Counted from the stretch's first letter, positions 1 to 5,825 are shown. The stretch is DNA of 5,887 nt from an uncultured Clostridia bacterium (GCA_947584125.1 CANPWI010000088.1:1-5887); one strand, 5' to 3'. Notes: generated by a model not told the origin, from the letters alone. Numbers and translations: made by a program.

Positions 1-20
1 AATTTTTTAAACTTAAACAT
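1..20 (-). CDS. start of a divergent gene, cut by the window edge
   Basis: Read on the minus strand, an ATG (complement of 18-20) begins a frame M-F-K-F-K-K that runs off the left edge. It is preceded by a strong Shine-Dalgarno sequence, AAGGGAGG (complement of 29-36), at a spacing of eight bases. Further upstream lies a near-consensus promoter on the same strand. The combination of start codon, ribosome binding site and promoter in correct order is what supports a gene. Only six codons are visible, so its function cannot be named. The first residues are alternately lysine and phenylalanine, which would suit many proteins. Confidence 0.5.
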
Positions 21-84
21 AAGTTTTGCCTCCCTTCATAGTGTACAGTTAAAATGTCTAAAGGCATTAAAAAAATTCATAAAT

Positions 85-113
85 ATTATACCATTATTAA
101 CATAAAATGTAAA
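85..113 (-). promoter_or_regulatory. sigma-A promoter for the divergent left-edge gene
   Basis: On the minus strand TTTACA (complement of 108-113) and TATAAT (complement of 85-90) are separated by 17 bases. The -10 box is preceded by TGG, an extended -10 element. Transcription would start near position 78 and leave a leader of about 58 bases before the ATG at 20. This is one of the best promoter matches in the window. Confidence 0.65.
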
Positions 114-130
114 GAAAATTTGTATAAAAA

Positions 131-142
131 ACATATATATGT
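131..142. repeat. 12-base perfect palindrome in the divergent intergenic region
   Basis: ACATATATATGT is its own reverse complement. It lies between the divergent minus-strand promoter and the small plus-strand gene that starts at 168. That is where an operator serving both could sit. In DNA this AT-rich such palindromes also arise by chance, so a regulatory role is only a possibility. Confidence 0.25.
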
Positions 143-167
143 AGATAATTAAAAAGAGGTGAAAATA

Positions 168-323
168 ATGGATAAAAACAAAAAAAGATATAGTTTATCA
201 CAAATAGGAGAGGATGCAACAAAGTACGGAGAATTTATATCTTCTTATTTTGGATGGAAAACTCTAGAAGAACAAAAAGAGATTGTAAAGGATTTAGAAG
301 ATATGACTAAAGGAAACGAATAA
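168..323 (+). CDS. small hypothetical protein, 51 residues
   Basis: The frame opens with ATG at 168 and ends with TAA at 321-323. It has a good ribosome binding site, AGAGGTG (155-161), six bases upstream. The product is charged, with no signal peptide or membrane segment. It has a basic N-terminus (K3, K5, K6, R7), a central aromatic patch around Y27-F28-G29-W30, and a likely amphipathic, acidic helix from about residue 31 to 47 (E34, E35, K37, E38, K41, D42, E44, D45). I do not recognise the family. No clear promoter precedes it; weak boxes occur at 26-31/50-55 and 120-125/144-149, the latter too close to the ribosome binding site to be comfortable. No hairpin terminator follows; the next promoter begins about 20 bases later. 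The coding call rests on the start signal, codon use and the non-random sequence. Confidence 0.6.
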   Translation: MDKNKKRYSLSQIGEDATKYGEFISSYFGWKTLEEQKEIVKDLEDMTKGNE

Positions 324-345
324 ATTTGAATAAAAAAACAGTATA

Positions 346-374
346 TTGATAATAAAGATCATATATGATAAAAT
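346..374 (+). promoter_or_regulatory. sigma-A promoter for the Nudix gene
   Basis: TTGATA (346-351) and TAAAAT (369-374) are separated by 17 bases. The -10 box is preceded by TGA, an extended -10 element. Transcription would begin near 381, giving a leader of about 109 bases before the Nudix start codon at 490. A 12-base A/T palindrome (372-383) overlaps the -10 box and the predicted start site, but it consists only of A and T and may be chance. Confidence 0.6.
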
Positions 375-489
375 ATTAATATTTATAATTGTTATTGTAT
401 TAACTATATAGAAGAATTATCTAAATATGTAACAAGTAAAATTAGAGAAAGTTATGAAGAAGATAAGAAAGAAAATATAGGAGGAAGAA

Positions 490-1002
490 ATGGAAGAGAT
501 TGAATATTTAGATTTAGTAGATGAGGATGATAATGTAATTGGGAAAGAAGACAGAAATGTAATATATAAAAATAATTGGAATAATTTTAGAGTAATAAAT
601 ATTATGATTTTTACAAGTGATAATAAAATTATAGTTCCTAAGAGGAGTAGCAATAGAAGAGTTTTCCCAAATTGTTATGATTGTTCAGTAGGAGGGCATG
701 TTTCATCAGGTGAAACATATGAACAAGCAGCGTATAGAGAACTTGAAGAAGAATTAGGAATTACTAATGTAAAATTACAAGAAATAGGTTATTTTAAACC
801 TTCTGATATAAATACTAGTGCATTTTCTAAGATGTATAAATTGGTATATGATGGAAAATTAAATTATGATAAAGATGGAATACAAGAAATTTTCTATATG
901 GATAAAAACGAAATACAAGAATTAATTAATAAAGATCCATTACAGTTTAAAGGAGATTATCCTAAGTTTTTTAAATGGTTAGACGAAAACAAAATCATAT
1001 AA
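490..1002 (+). CDS. Nudix hydrolase, Idi/YfcD-like
   Basis: This 170-residue protein has a perfect Nudix box at residues 69-91: G69, E75 after five residues, then after seven more the R83-E84-L85-E86-E87-E88-L89-G90-I91 block. These glutamates bind the divalent metal that activates water to split a nucleoside diphosphate linked to another group X. The N-terminal part, with L-D-L-V-D at 7-11 and a strand before K51-R52-S53, and the downstream ending E-x-x-x-M-D resemble the isopentenyl-diphosphate isomerase-like branch (YfcD-type hydrolases). The substrate of that branch is generally unknown. The true isomerase is not indicated, because the intact hydrolase signature is kept. The start ATG follows AGGAGGA (479-485). 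It has its own promoter and no terminator hairpin before the ctsR operon, so some read-through is possible. No membrane segment is seen, so it should be cytosolic. Confidence 0.93.
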   Translation: MEEIEYLDLVDEDDNVIGKEDRNVIYKNNWNNFRVINIMIFTSDNKIIVPKRSSNRRVFPNCYDCSVGGHVSSGETYEQAAYRELEEELGITNVKLQEIGYFKPSDINTSAFSKMYKLVYDGKLNYDKDGIQEIFYMDKNEIQELINKDPLQFKGDYPKFFKWLDENKII

Positions 1003-1146
1003 TATAAAAAGTAATAAATAATTATAAATTGTAAATAATGTAAGTAAGAGCATATAGTTTTAAATAAAAAACAAAGAAAAAGAGAGCAAATAAAAGAAAA
1101 ATAAAAATAATAAACAAAAATAATTAAATTTGAAGGAAAAACATAA
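1003..1146 (+). other. A-rich intergenic region upstream of the ctsR promoter
   Basis: No open frame, RNA gene or terminator hairpin is visible between the Nudix stop codon and the ctsR promoter. From about 1060 the plus strand is almost only A and G with scattered T. Adenine runs lie at 1066-1071, 1077-1081, 1088-1090, 1097-1101, 1116-1120 and 1137-1141, spaced roughly by whole helical turns. This could give an UP-element-like or curved region in front of the promoter. Confidence 0.35.
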
Positions 1147-1174
1147 TTGATAAAAAAATAAAAGATAGTATAAT
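1147..1174 (+). promoter_or_regulatory. sigma-A promoter of the ctsR-mcsA-mcsB-clpC operon
   Basis: TTGATA (1147-1152) and a perfect TATAAT (1169-1174) are separated by 16 bases. Transcription would start near 1181, directly at the edge of the CtsR operator. A bound repressor would therefore block RNA polymerase. This is the usual arrangement of a class III heat-shock promoter: vegetative sigma factor plus repressor rather than a stress sigma factor. Confidence 0.8.
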
Positions 1175-1182
1175 TAAATAAA

Positions 1183-1205
1183 GGTCAAAGAAAGTCAAAG
1201 TCAAA
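1183..1205 (+). promoter_or_regulatory. CtsR operator with an extra third heptad
   Basis: The sequence GGTCAAA-GAA-AGTCAAA (1183-1199) matches the known CtsR box exactly: two direct heptads A/GGTCAAA separated by three bases with a central A. A third heptad AGTCAAA (1199-1205) follows, sharing one base with the second. The operator lies between the predicted transcription start and the ctsR ribosome binding site, so CtsR should autoregulate the whole operon. The third copy cannot be bound in the same register as the second, and whether it matters is unknown. Confidence 0.88.
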
Positions 1206-1207
1206 AA

Positions 1208-1216
1208 AGAGGTGAT
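1208..1216 (+). promoter_or_regulatory. ribosome binding site that decides the ctsR start
   Basis: AGAGGTGAT closely matches the complement of the 16S rRNA 3' end. It contains or touches two possible start codons, GTG at 1212 and ATG at 1215. Neither can be used efficiently, because they are part of the pairing sequence. The TTG at 1221 lies six bases after AGGTG and is correctly spaced. Confidence 0.6.
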
Positions 1217-1220
1217 GAAC

Positions 1221-1673
1221 TTGAGAATATCTGATGTAATAGAAGCATTTATAAAAGATTTATTAGAAACAGAAGATGAATATATAGAAATACAAAGGAA
1301 TGAACTTGCTGAAAAATTTAATTGTGTACCATCTCAAATTAACTATGTAATATCAACTAGATTTAGACCATCACAAGGGTATTATGTTGAAAGTAAAAGA
1401 GGAGGTGGAGGCCATATAAAAATTAAAAAAATTAATATTACTAAAACAAATTATTTAATGCATATTGTTACAAGTTTAGAGGAAAGCTTAACAATGCAGG
1501 AAGTAGGAATATTAATTAGTAATCTTTTATCTAGTGGTCTAATCCAAGAAAAAGAAGCTAAACTTTTAAAGGTTGCAACAAGTGATAATATATTAAATAT
1601 ACCCAAAGAATACAAAGACAAACTAAGAGCAAATATTTTTAGAAATATGTTACTCAATCTTGTAGAAGATTAA
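1221..1673 (+). CDS. ctsR: CtsR, class III heat-shock repressor
   Basis: CtsR is the dimeric repressor of clp genes in Gram-positive bacteria. The winged helix-turn-helix domain occupies roughly residues 1-70. It shows the R26-N27-E28-L29-A30 helix, the highly conserved C35-V36-P37-S38-Q39-I40-N41-Y42 recognition region, and the wing tip K59-R60-G61-G62-G63-G64. In Bacillus-type CtsR the glycine-rich wing senses heat, and the arginine before it is a McsB phosphorylation target; R60 probably corresponds. Residues from about 75 form the helical dimerisation domain, with a further conserved E-A-K-L-L segment. I chose the TTG start at 1221 (150 residues) because of the ribosome binding site and because the protein then begins M-R-I-S-D, like its relatives. 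Starts at GTG 1212 or ATG 1215 would add three or two residues. It is the first gene of the operon, 23 bases before mcsA, and is autoregulated through the operator just upstream. Confidence 0.95.
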   Translation: MRISDVIEAFIKDLLETEDEYIEIQRNELAEKFNCVPSQINYVISTRFRPSQGYYVESKRGGGGHIKIKKINITKTNYLMHIVTSLEESLTMQEVGILISNLLSSGLIQEKEAKLLKVATSDNILNIPKEYKDKLRANIFRNMLLNLVED

Positions 1674-1696
1674 TTAAATTTAAAGGAGGAAAATAT

Positions 1697-2254
1697 ATGA
1701 AATGTCAAAATTGTGGAGAAAATGAAGCAAATGTAAGATATACTCAAATTATAAATGGAGTAAAAAAAGAACTTGCACTTTGCGATGAATGTAGTAAAAA
1801 GCTAGGTATACAAAGTTTAGACTTTAATATACCAATTAATTTCTCTAGCTTTTTAGGAGATTTTATTGAAGAAGCAGATAGCTTTTTCCCAAGCTTTGTT
1901 CAAAAAAATGAACTTAAATGTGATAAATGTGGAATGACTTATGATGAGTTTATAAAATTAGGAAAATTTGGATGTAGTAATTGTTATGAGGTATTTGAAA
2001 ATAAAATTGATAATATGCTTAAAAATATACATGGAACAAATGTGCATCAAGGTAAAAGATATAAGCTTAAAGAAGGAAATATTATACCAAATACAATAGA
2101 ACAAAAAGAAAAAGATAAAAAAACAGAAAACGAACAAAATGAGTTAAATAAATTAGAACAAGAATTAAAAACGGCAATACAAGAAGAAAGATATGAAGAT
2201 GCAGCTATAATAAGAGATAAAATAAAGAAACAAAAGGAGGATAAAAATGTATAA
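1697..2254 (+). CDS. mcsA: McsA, zinc-binding activator of the arginine kinase McsB
   Basis: The 185-residue protein carries four CxxC pairs, C3/C6, C29/C32, C75/C78 and C93/C96, which are expected to bind two metal ions. The C-terminal part from about residue 149 is a UVR domain, a helical hairpin with the R-Y-E-D-A-A-x-I-R-D core. In Bacillus and Staphylococcus, McsA binds McsB, stimulates its kinase activity and modulates CtsR. The length and order of domains match the family. The charged linker at about 130-148 is rich in lysine and glutamate. The ATG at 1697 is six bases after a strong AAAGGAGGA (1682-1690). The last eight bases overlap mcsB, which suggests coupled translation of the two partners. 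The UVR core closely resembles the middle domain of the ClpC encoded downstream. Confidence 0.95.
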   Translation: MKCQNCGENEANVRYTQIINGVKKELALCDECSKKLGIQSLDFNIPINFSSFLGDFIEEADSFFPSFVQKNELKCDKCGMTYDEFIKLGKFGCSNCYEVFENKIDNMLKNIHGTNVHQGKRYKLKEGNIIPNTIEQKEKDKKTENEQNELNKLEQELKTAIQEERYEDAAIIRDKIKKQKEDKNV

Positions 2255-3263
2255 TTGGTATTTAGAAAGTGGAAAAGAAGCAGATGTAGTTATAAGTACA
2301 AGAGTAAGAATTGCAAGGAATATAGAAAAATATCCTTTTGTAAGTAAAATGAGAAATGAAGAAGCACAAAAATTTTTAGAAGAAATGCAAGAAATAACGC
2401 CTAAAATAGGATATGGTCTAAAATTTTTAAAACTTAAAGATATAGATGATTTAACAAAAATGGTATTAGTAGAAAAACATTTAATTAGTCCAGAGTTTGC
2501 ATTAAAAAATACAGAAAATAAAGCAATACTAATAAATGATGAAGAAAATATATGTATAATGTTAAATGAAGAAGACCATTTAAGATTACAGTTTTTTGCA
2601 TCTGGGTTAGATGTAGAAGCAGTTACAAATTTAGCAACAGATATAGATAATAAAATTGGAAATTTAATAAATTATGCATATAGCGACAAATATGGATTTT
2701 TAACAAGTTGTCCAACAAATGTAGGAACAGGTCAAAGAATTTCAATAATGGTTAATCTTCCAGCACTTAGTAAAACAGGTAACATTAGAAAAGTCCTAGA
2801 AATAGTTAATAATTTTGGAATGAATATAAGAGGAATATATGGAGAAGGAAGCAAAGTTCAAGCAAATACTTATCAAATTTCAAATAAACAAACACTAGGT
2901 ATATCAGAAACAGAAATAGCAAAAAATATAAAATTAATTACAGAAAAAATTATAGAACAAGAGCGTTTAGCAAGAAAATTGCTAGAAAAAAATCAAATAG
3001 AATTAGAAGATAATATATATAGATCTTATGGAATTTTATCAAACTGCAGAAAAATATCTAATCAAGAATGTACACAACTTTTATCAGATGTAAAACTTGG
3101 TACAGATTTAGGAATCATAAAGGAATTGACTGATTTAAAAGTTAAAAAAATAAGTTTATACACAAAACCTGCAAATTTACAAAAATTTGTTGGTAAAAAA
3201 TTAGATGCTCAAGAAAGAGATGTAGAAAGAGCAAATATTATTAAACAAATTATAAAAGAATAA
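2247..3263 (+). CDS. mcsB: McsB, protein arginine kinase
   Basis: McsB belongs to the ATP:guanido phosphotransferase family but phosphorylates arginine side chains in proteins, marking them for ClpC-ClpP. Nucleotide-binding arginines sit in S17-T18-R19-V20-R21. The catalytic acidic pair is E108-E109 in the N-E-E-D-H motif. The family cysteine is C155 in S-C-P-T-N-V-G-T-G. The R-G-I-Y-G-E-G-S segment is also conserved. The C-terminal R-D-x-x-R-A motif (324-329), used by Bacillus McsB to bind phospho-arginine and autoregulate, is present. At 338 residues it is slightly shorter than the Bacillus protein (about 363), mainly at both ends, and no key residue is missing. The start ATG overlaps the mcsA stop region by eight bases in another frame and has its own AGGAGG (2235-2240) inside mcsA. 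Twenty bases separate it from clpC. Confidence 0.96.
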   Translation: MYNWYLESGKEADVVISTRVRIARNIEKYPFVSKMRNEEAQKFLEEMQEITPKIGYGLKFLKLKDIDDLTKMVLVEKHLISPEFALKNTENKAILINDEENICIMLNEEDHLRLQFFASGLDVEAVTNLATDIDNKIGNLINYAYSDKYGFLTSCPTNVGTGQRISIMVNLPALSKTGNIRKVLEIVNNFGMNIRGIYGEGSKVQANTYQISNKQTLGISETEIAKNIKLITEKIIEQERLARKLLEKNQIELEDNIYRSYGILSNCRKISNQECTQLLSDVKLGTDLGIIKELTDLKVKKISLYTKPANLQKFVGKKLDAQERDVERANIIKQIIKE

Positions 3264-3283
3264 AAGAAAGGAAAGGTGATATA

Positions 3284-3868
3284 ATGACATATAAATTTAC
3301 AAATAGTGCTCAAAATGCTATTGAAATTGCAAATGACCTAGCTATAGAATTTGGTCATAATTATATAGGAACAGAACATATTTTATATGGATTATCAAAG
3401 GAAGAAACAGGAGTTGCAAGCAAAGTTTTAGAAAACCAAAATGTTACACCAGAACTTATAATTGAAAAAATAGAAGAATTAATTGGAAGAGAAGAAAATG
3501 AAACACAAGACACTGTAGGCTTTACTCCTAGAACAAAAAGAGTTATTGAAAATGCATTTAGAGAAGCAAAAAAGTTAGGTTCAGATTATATAGGAACAGA
3601 ACATTTATTAATAGGAATTATGAGAGAAGGAGATAGTGTAGCTGTTAGAATAATGCTTGATTTAAATGTTAATCCACAAAAATTATATAATGAAATTGTA
3701 AAAGTAATAAATGAAGATAATATAGAAAATCAAAACAATAAAAATCCAAAAACATCAAAAGGAAGAGGTAGTTATAATCAAACTCAAACATTAAATCAAT
3801 TTGGTACAGATTTAACAAAACAAGCACAAGAGCGGAAAACTAGATCCAATAATAGGAAGAAAAGATGA
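3284..3868 (+). CDS. clpC: ClpC, N-terminal part before the frameshift
   Basis: The frame starts at ATG 3284, after AAAGGTGAT (3272-3280), and ends at TGA 3866-3868 with 194 residues. Residues 1-183 are the start of a normal ClpC. There are two Clp N-terminal repeats (about 1-68 and 77-140), each with a G-T-E-H motif; E31 and E106 appear to match glutamates that bind phospho-arginine in Bacillus ClpC. A lysine- and asparagine-rich linker follows, then the beginning of the first AAA+ domain (L-N-Q-F-G-T-D-L-T). After E183 the frame is wrong: the last 11 residues are basic nonsense (R-K-T-R-S-N-N-R-K-K-R). As written this fragment would have no ATPase activity. It should be read together with the downstream part as one clpC gene. 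A free-standing Clp N-domain protein is unlikely, because the other half continues exactly where this one fails. Confidence 0.9.
   Translation: MTYKFTNSAQNAIEIANDLAIEFGHNYIGTEHILYGLSKEETGVASKVLENQNVTPELIIEKIEELIGREENETQDTVGFTPRTKRVIENAFREAKKLGSDYIGTEHLLIGIMREGDSVAVRIMLDLNVNPQKLYNEIVKVINEDNIENQNNKNPKTSKGRGSYNQTQTLNQFGTDLTKQAQERKTRSNNRKKR
3830..3840 (+). other. clpC: frameshift site within clpC
   Basis: The upstream frame reads A-Q-E and ends its correct match at GAG (3830-3832). The correct downstream frame resumes at GGA (3834-3836) with G-K-L-D-P-I-I-G-R. Skipping C3833 restores the family pattern E-G-K-L-D-P and one frame of 820 residues. Removing one A from the AAAA run (3836-3839) would also restore the frame but give E-R-K-L-D-P. 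It would also keep a CGG codon, a codon I noticed nowhere else in these genes. No Shine-Dalgarno-like stimulator or stop codon sits at the shift point, unlike the known prfB recoding site. Confidence 0.9.
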
Positions 3869-5747
3869 AATAGAAAGAGTAATACAAATATTATCAAGAA
3901 GAACTAAAAATAATCCATGTTTAATTGGTGAACCAGGTGTTGGTAAAACAGCTGTTGTAGAAGGACTAGCACAAAAAATAATTTCAGGTGATGTACCAGA
4001 AATGTTAAAAGATAAAAGAGTAGTATCAATAGATATATCAAGTATGGTAGCAGGAGCAAAGTATAGAGGCGATTTTGAAGAAAGAATAAAGAAATGCTTA
4101 AATGAGGTTAAAAAAGTTGGAGATGTAATTTTATTTATAGATGAAATTCATACAATAGTAGGTGCTGGTTCAGCAGAAGGTGCAATAGATGCAGCAAATA
4201 TTTTAAAACCGCTTTTAGCAAGAGGAGAAATACAATTAGTAGGTGCAACAACATTAAATGAATATAGAAAATATATAGAAAAAGATAGTGCTCTAGAAAG
4301 AAGATTTAGCCCTGTAAATGTAAATGAACCAAATCCAGAAGATACAACCAAAATACTAGAAGGAATTAGAGATAAATATGAAGCACATCATAATGTTAAA
4401 ATAACAGATGAAGCAATAGAAGCTGCAGTTGAATTATCTGTAAGATATATTAACGATAGATACTTGCCAGATAAAGCAATAGATTTAATTGATGAAGCAG
4501 CATCAAGTGTTAGAATGAGAAAATATAGTATGCCAGAAAATTTAAAAGAATTAGAAGAAAAAATAGAAAAATTAGAAATGCAAAAAGCAGAACAAGTAAG
4601 AGTACAAAACTTTGAAAAAGCTGCAAATTTAAGAGATAAAATAAAAGAACAAAAAGAAAAATTAGAAAAAGAACAAGAAAAATGGAATAATAAAAACACA
4701 AAATCTGTAAGCACTATAACAAAAGAAGATATTGCAGATGTAATTGCAAAATGGACAGGGATACCAGCTAAAAAAATTACACAAGATGAAAATGAAAAAT
4801 TAAAAAAACTAGAAGAAACACTTCATAAAAGAGTAGTAGGACAAAATGAAGCAGTTGAAGCAGTGTCAAAAGCAATTAGAAGAGGAAGAGTAGGTTTGAA
4901 AGATCCAAAGCGTCCAATAGGTTCATTCTTATTCTTAGGACCTACAGGTGTAGGAAAAACAGAATTATCAAAAGCATTAGCAGAAAATCTATTTGGAGAT
5001 GAAAACTCAATGATAAGAGTAGATATGTCTGAATTTATGGAAGGACATTCTGTATCTAAATTAATTGGTTCACCTCCAGGATATGTTGGATTTGATGAAG
5101 GTGGACAATTAACAGAAAAAATTAGAAGAAAACCTTATTCAGTAGTACTTTTTGATGAAATAGAAAAAGCACACCCAGATGTAATGAATATGTTATTGCA
5201 AATATTAGAAGATGGTAGACTAACAGATAGTCAAGGAAGAACAGTAAACTTTAAAAATACTGTAATTATAATGACCTCAAATGTAGGAGCAAGAACAATT
5301 ACTGATAATAAAACATTAGGATTTTCTAAAAAATCAGATGAAAAGGAAGAAAGTCAAAAAGAATATGAAAATACTAAAAAAGAAGTTTTATCAGAACTAA
5401 AAAAACAATTTAGACCAGAATTTATAAATCGTATTGACGAAATAATAGTGTTCCACAAACTTACAGATGATGAAATAAGTCAAATTATAGATATAATGCT
5501 TAAACAAGTTAAAGAAAGACTAAAAGAACAAAAAATAGAAATAGAAATTGATGAAAAAGCAAAGGACTTAATAAGTAAAAAAGGAACAGACAAAGCTTAT
5601 GGAGCAAGACCACTTAGAAGAACCATTCAAAACGAAATAGAAGATAAGCTTGCTGAATATATACTAGATGGAAAACTACAAATAGGAACTAATGCTCTAA
5701 TAACAGCTAATGATGATGAAATAGCTATAAAAGTATTGAATAATTAG
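3834..5747 (+). CDS. clpC: ClpC, main part after the frameshift (both AAA+ domains)
   Basis: ClpC is a Hsp100 unfoldase ring that unfolds substrates and threads them into ClpP. Numbering as a repaired 820-residue protein, D1 has Walker A G-E-P-G-V-G-K-T at 215-222, a pore loop K-Y-R-G at 259-262 and Walker B D286-E287. The middle domain (about 415-468) is a coiled coil with the F-E-K-A-A-x-L-R-D core, the region that contacts adaptors in Bacillus. D2 has Walker A at 552-559, the G-Y-V-G pore loop and Walker B D624-E625. L-G-F at 678-680 aligns with the ClpP-docking V-G-F loop, so this is a protease partner rather than a ClpB-type disaggregase. The frame has no start codon of its own before ATG 4002, which lies beyond the D1 Walker A; a 581-residue product from there would lack D1 ATP binding. 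No other damage is seen. It is the last gene of the operon, followed by a terminator. Confidence 0.95.
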   Translation, partial: GKLDPIIGRKDEIERVIQILSRRTKNNPCLIGEPGVGKTAVVEGLAQKIISGDVPEMLKDKRVVSIDISSMVAGAKYRGDFEERIKKCLNEVKKVGDVILFIDEIHTIVGAGSAEGAIDAANILKPLLARGEIQLVGATTLNEYRKYIEKDSALERRFSPVNVNEPNPEDTTKILEGIRDKYEAHHNVKITDEAIEAAVELSVRYINDRYLPDKAIDLIDEAASSVRMRKYSMPENLKELEEKIEKLEMQKAEQVRVQNFEKAANLRDKIKEQKEKLEKEQEKWNNKNTKSVSTITKEDIADVIAKWTGIPAKKITQDENEKLKKLEETLHKRVVGQNEAVEAVSKAIRRGRVGLKDPKRPIGSFLFLGPTGVGKTELSKALAENLFGDENSMIRVDMSEFMEGHSVSKLIGSPPGYVGFDEGGQLTEKIRRKPYSVVLFDEIEKAHPDVMNMLLQILEDGRLTDSQGRTVNFKNTVIIMTSNVGARTITDNKTLGFSKKSDEKEESQKEYENTKKEVLSELKKQFRPEFINRIDEIIVFHKLTDDEISQIIDIMLKQVKERLKEQKIEIEIDEKAKDLISKKGTDKAYGARPLRRTIQNEIEDKLAEYILDGKLQIGTNALITANDDEIAIKVLNN

Positions 5748-5748
5748 G

Positions 5749-5790
5749 AAAAAAGAGAAGGAGCTAAATTAGGCTCCTTCTTCATTATTT
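5749..5790 (+). terminator. intrinsic terminator after clpC
   Basis: AGAAGGAGC (5756-5764) pairs perfectly with GCTCCTTCT (5773-5781) around an eight-base loop. An A-rich stretch lies on the 5' side (5749-5754), and a T-rich tail, interrupted by C and A, follows to 5790. The stem is the most GC-rich hairpin in the window and starts nine bases after the clpC stop codon. The imperfect T tract makes it a somewhat weak but credible end of the heat-shock operon. Confidence 0.8.
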
Positions 5791-5825
5791 GAAATTTTTA
5801 GAATTGTCCTGAAAAGTTTAAAAAT

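Noticed and set aside
9..26. Hairpin AAACTTA-AACA-TAAGTTT at the left edge
   Set aside because: The stem is short and AT-only apart from one pair, has no T tract on its 3' side in either direction, and overlaps the start of the divergent gene.
417..653. Minus-strand open frame of 78 codons opposite the start of the Nudix gene
   Set aside because: It is a shadow of the Nudix coding region with low-complexity S/I/L/F composition and no recognisable ribosome binding site or promoter.
1451..1657. Minus-strand open frame opposite ctsR
   Set aside because: It is antisense to the conserved C-terminal half of CtsR and has no supporting start signals.
3284..3868. Reading the 194-residue frame as a complete stand-alone Clp N-domain protein
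   Set aside because: It breaks off in the middle of a conserved block at the start of D1, and the missing sequence continues immediately in the next frame, so it is the 5' part of a frameshifted clpC.
4148..4714. Minus-strand open frames opposite clpC (4148-4351, 4388-4714, 4510-4701)
   Set aside because: They lie opposite a conserved gene, are rich in L, F, S and I as expected from the complement of AT-rich coding DNA, and show no start signals.
5352..5358. A lone CtsR-like heptad AGTCAAA inside clpC
   Set aside because: There is no second heptad at three-base spacing and no promoter nearby; it encodes ordinary ClpC residues.
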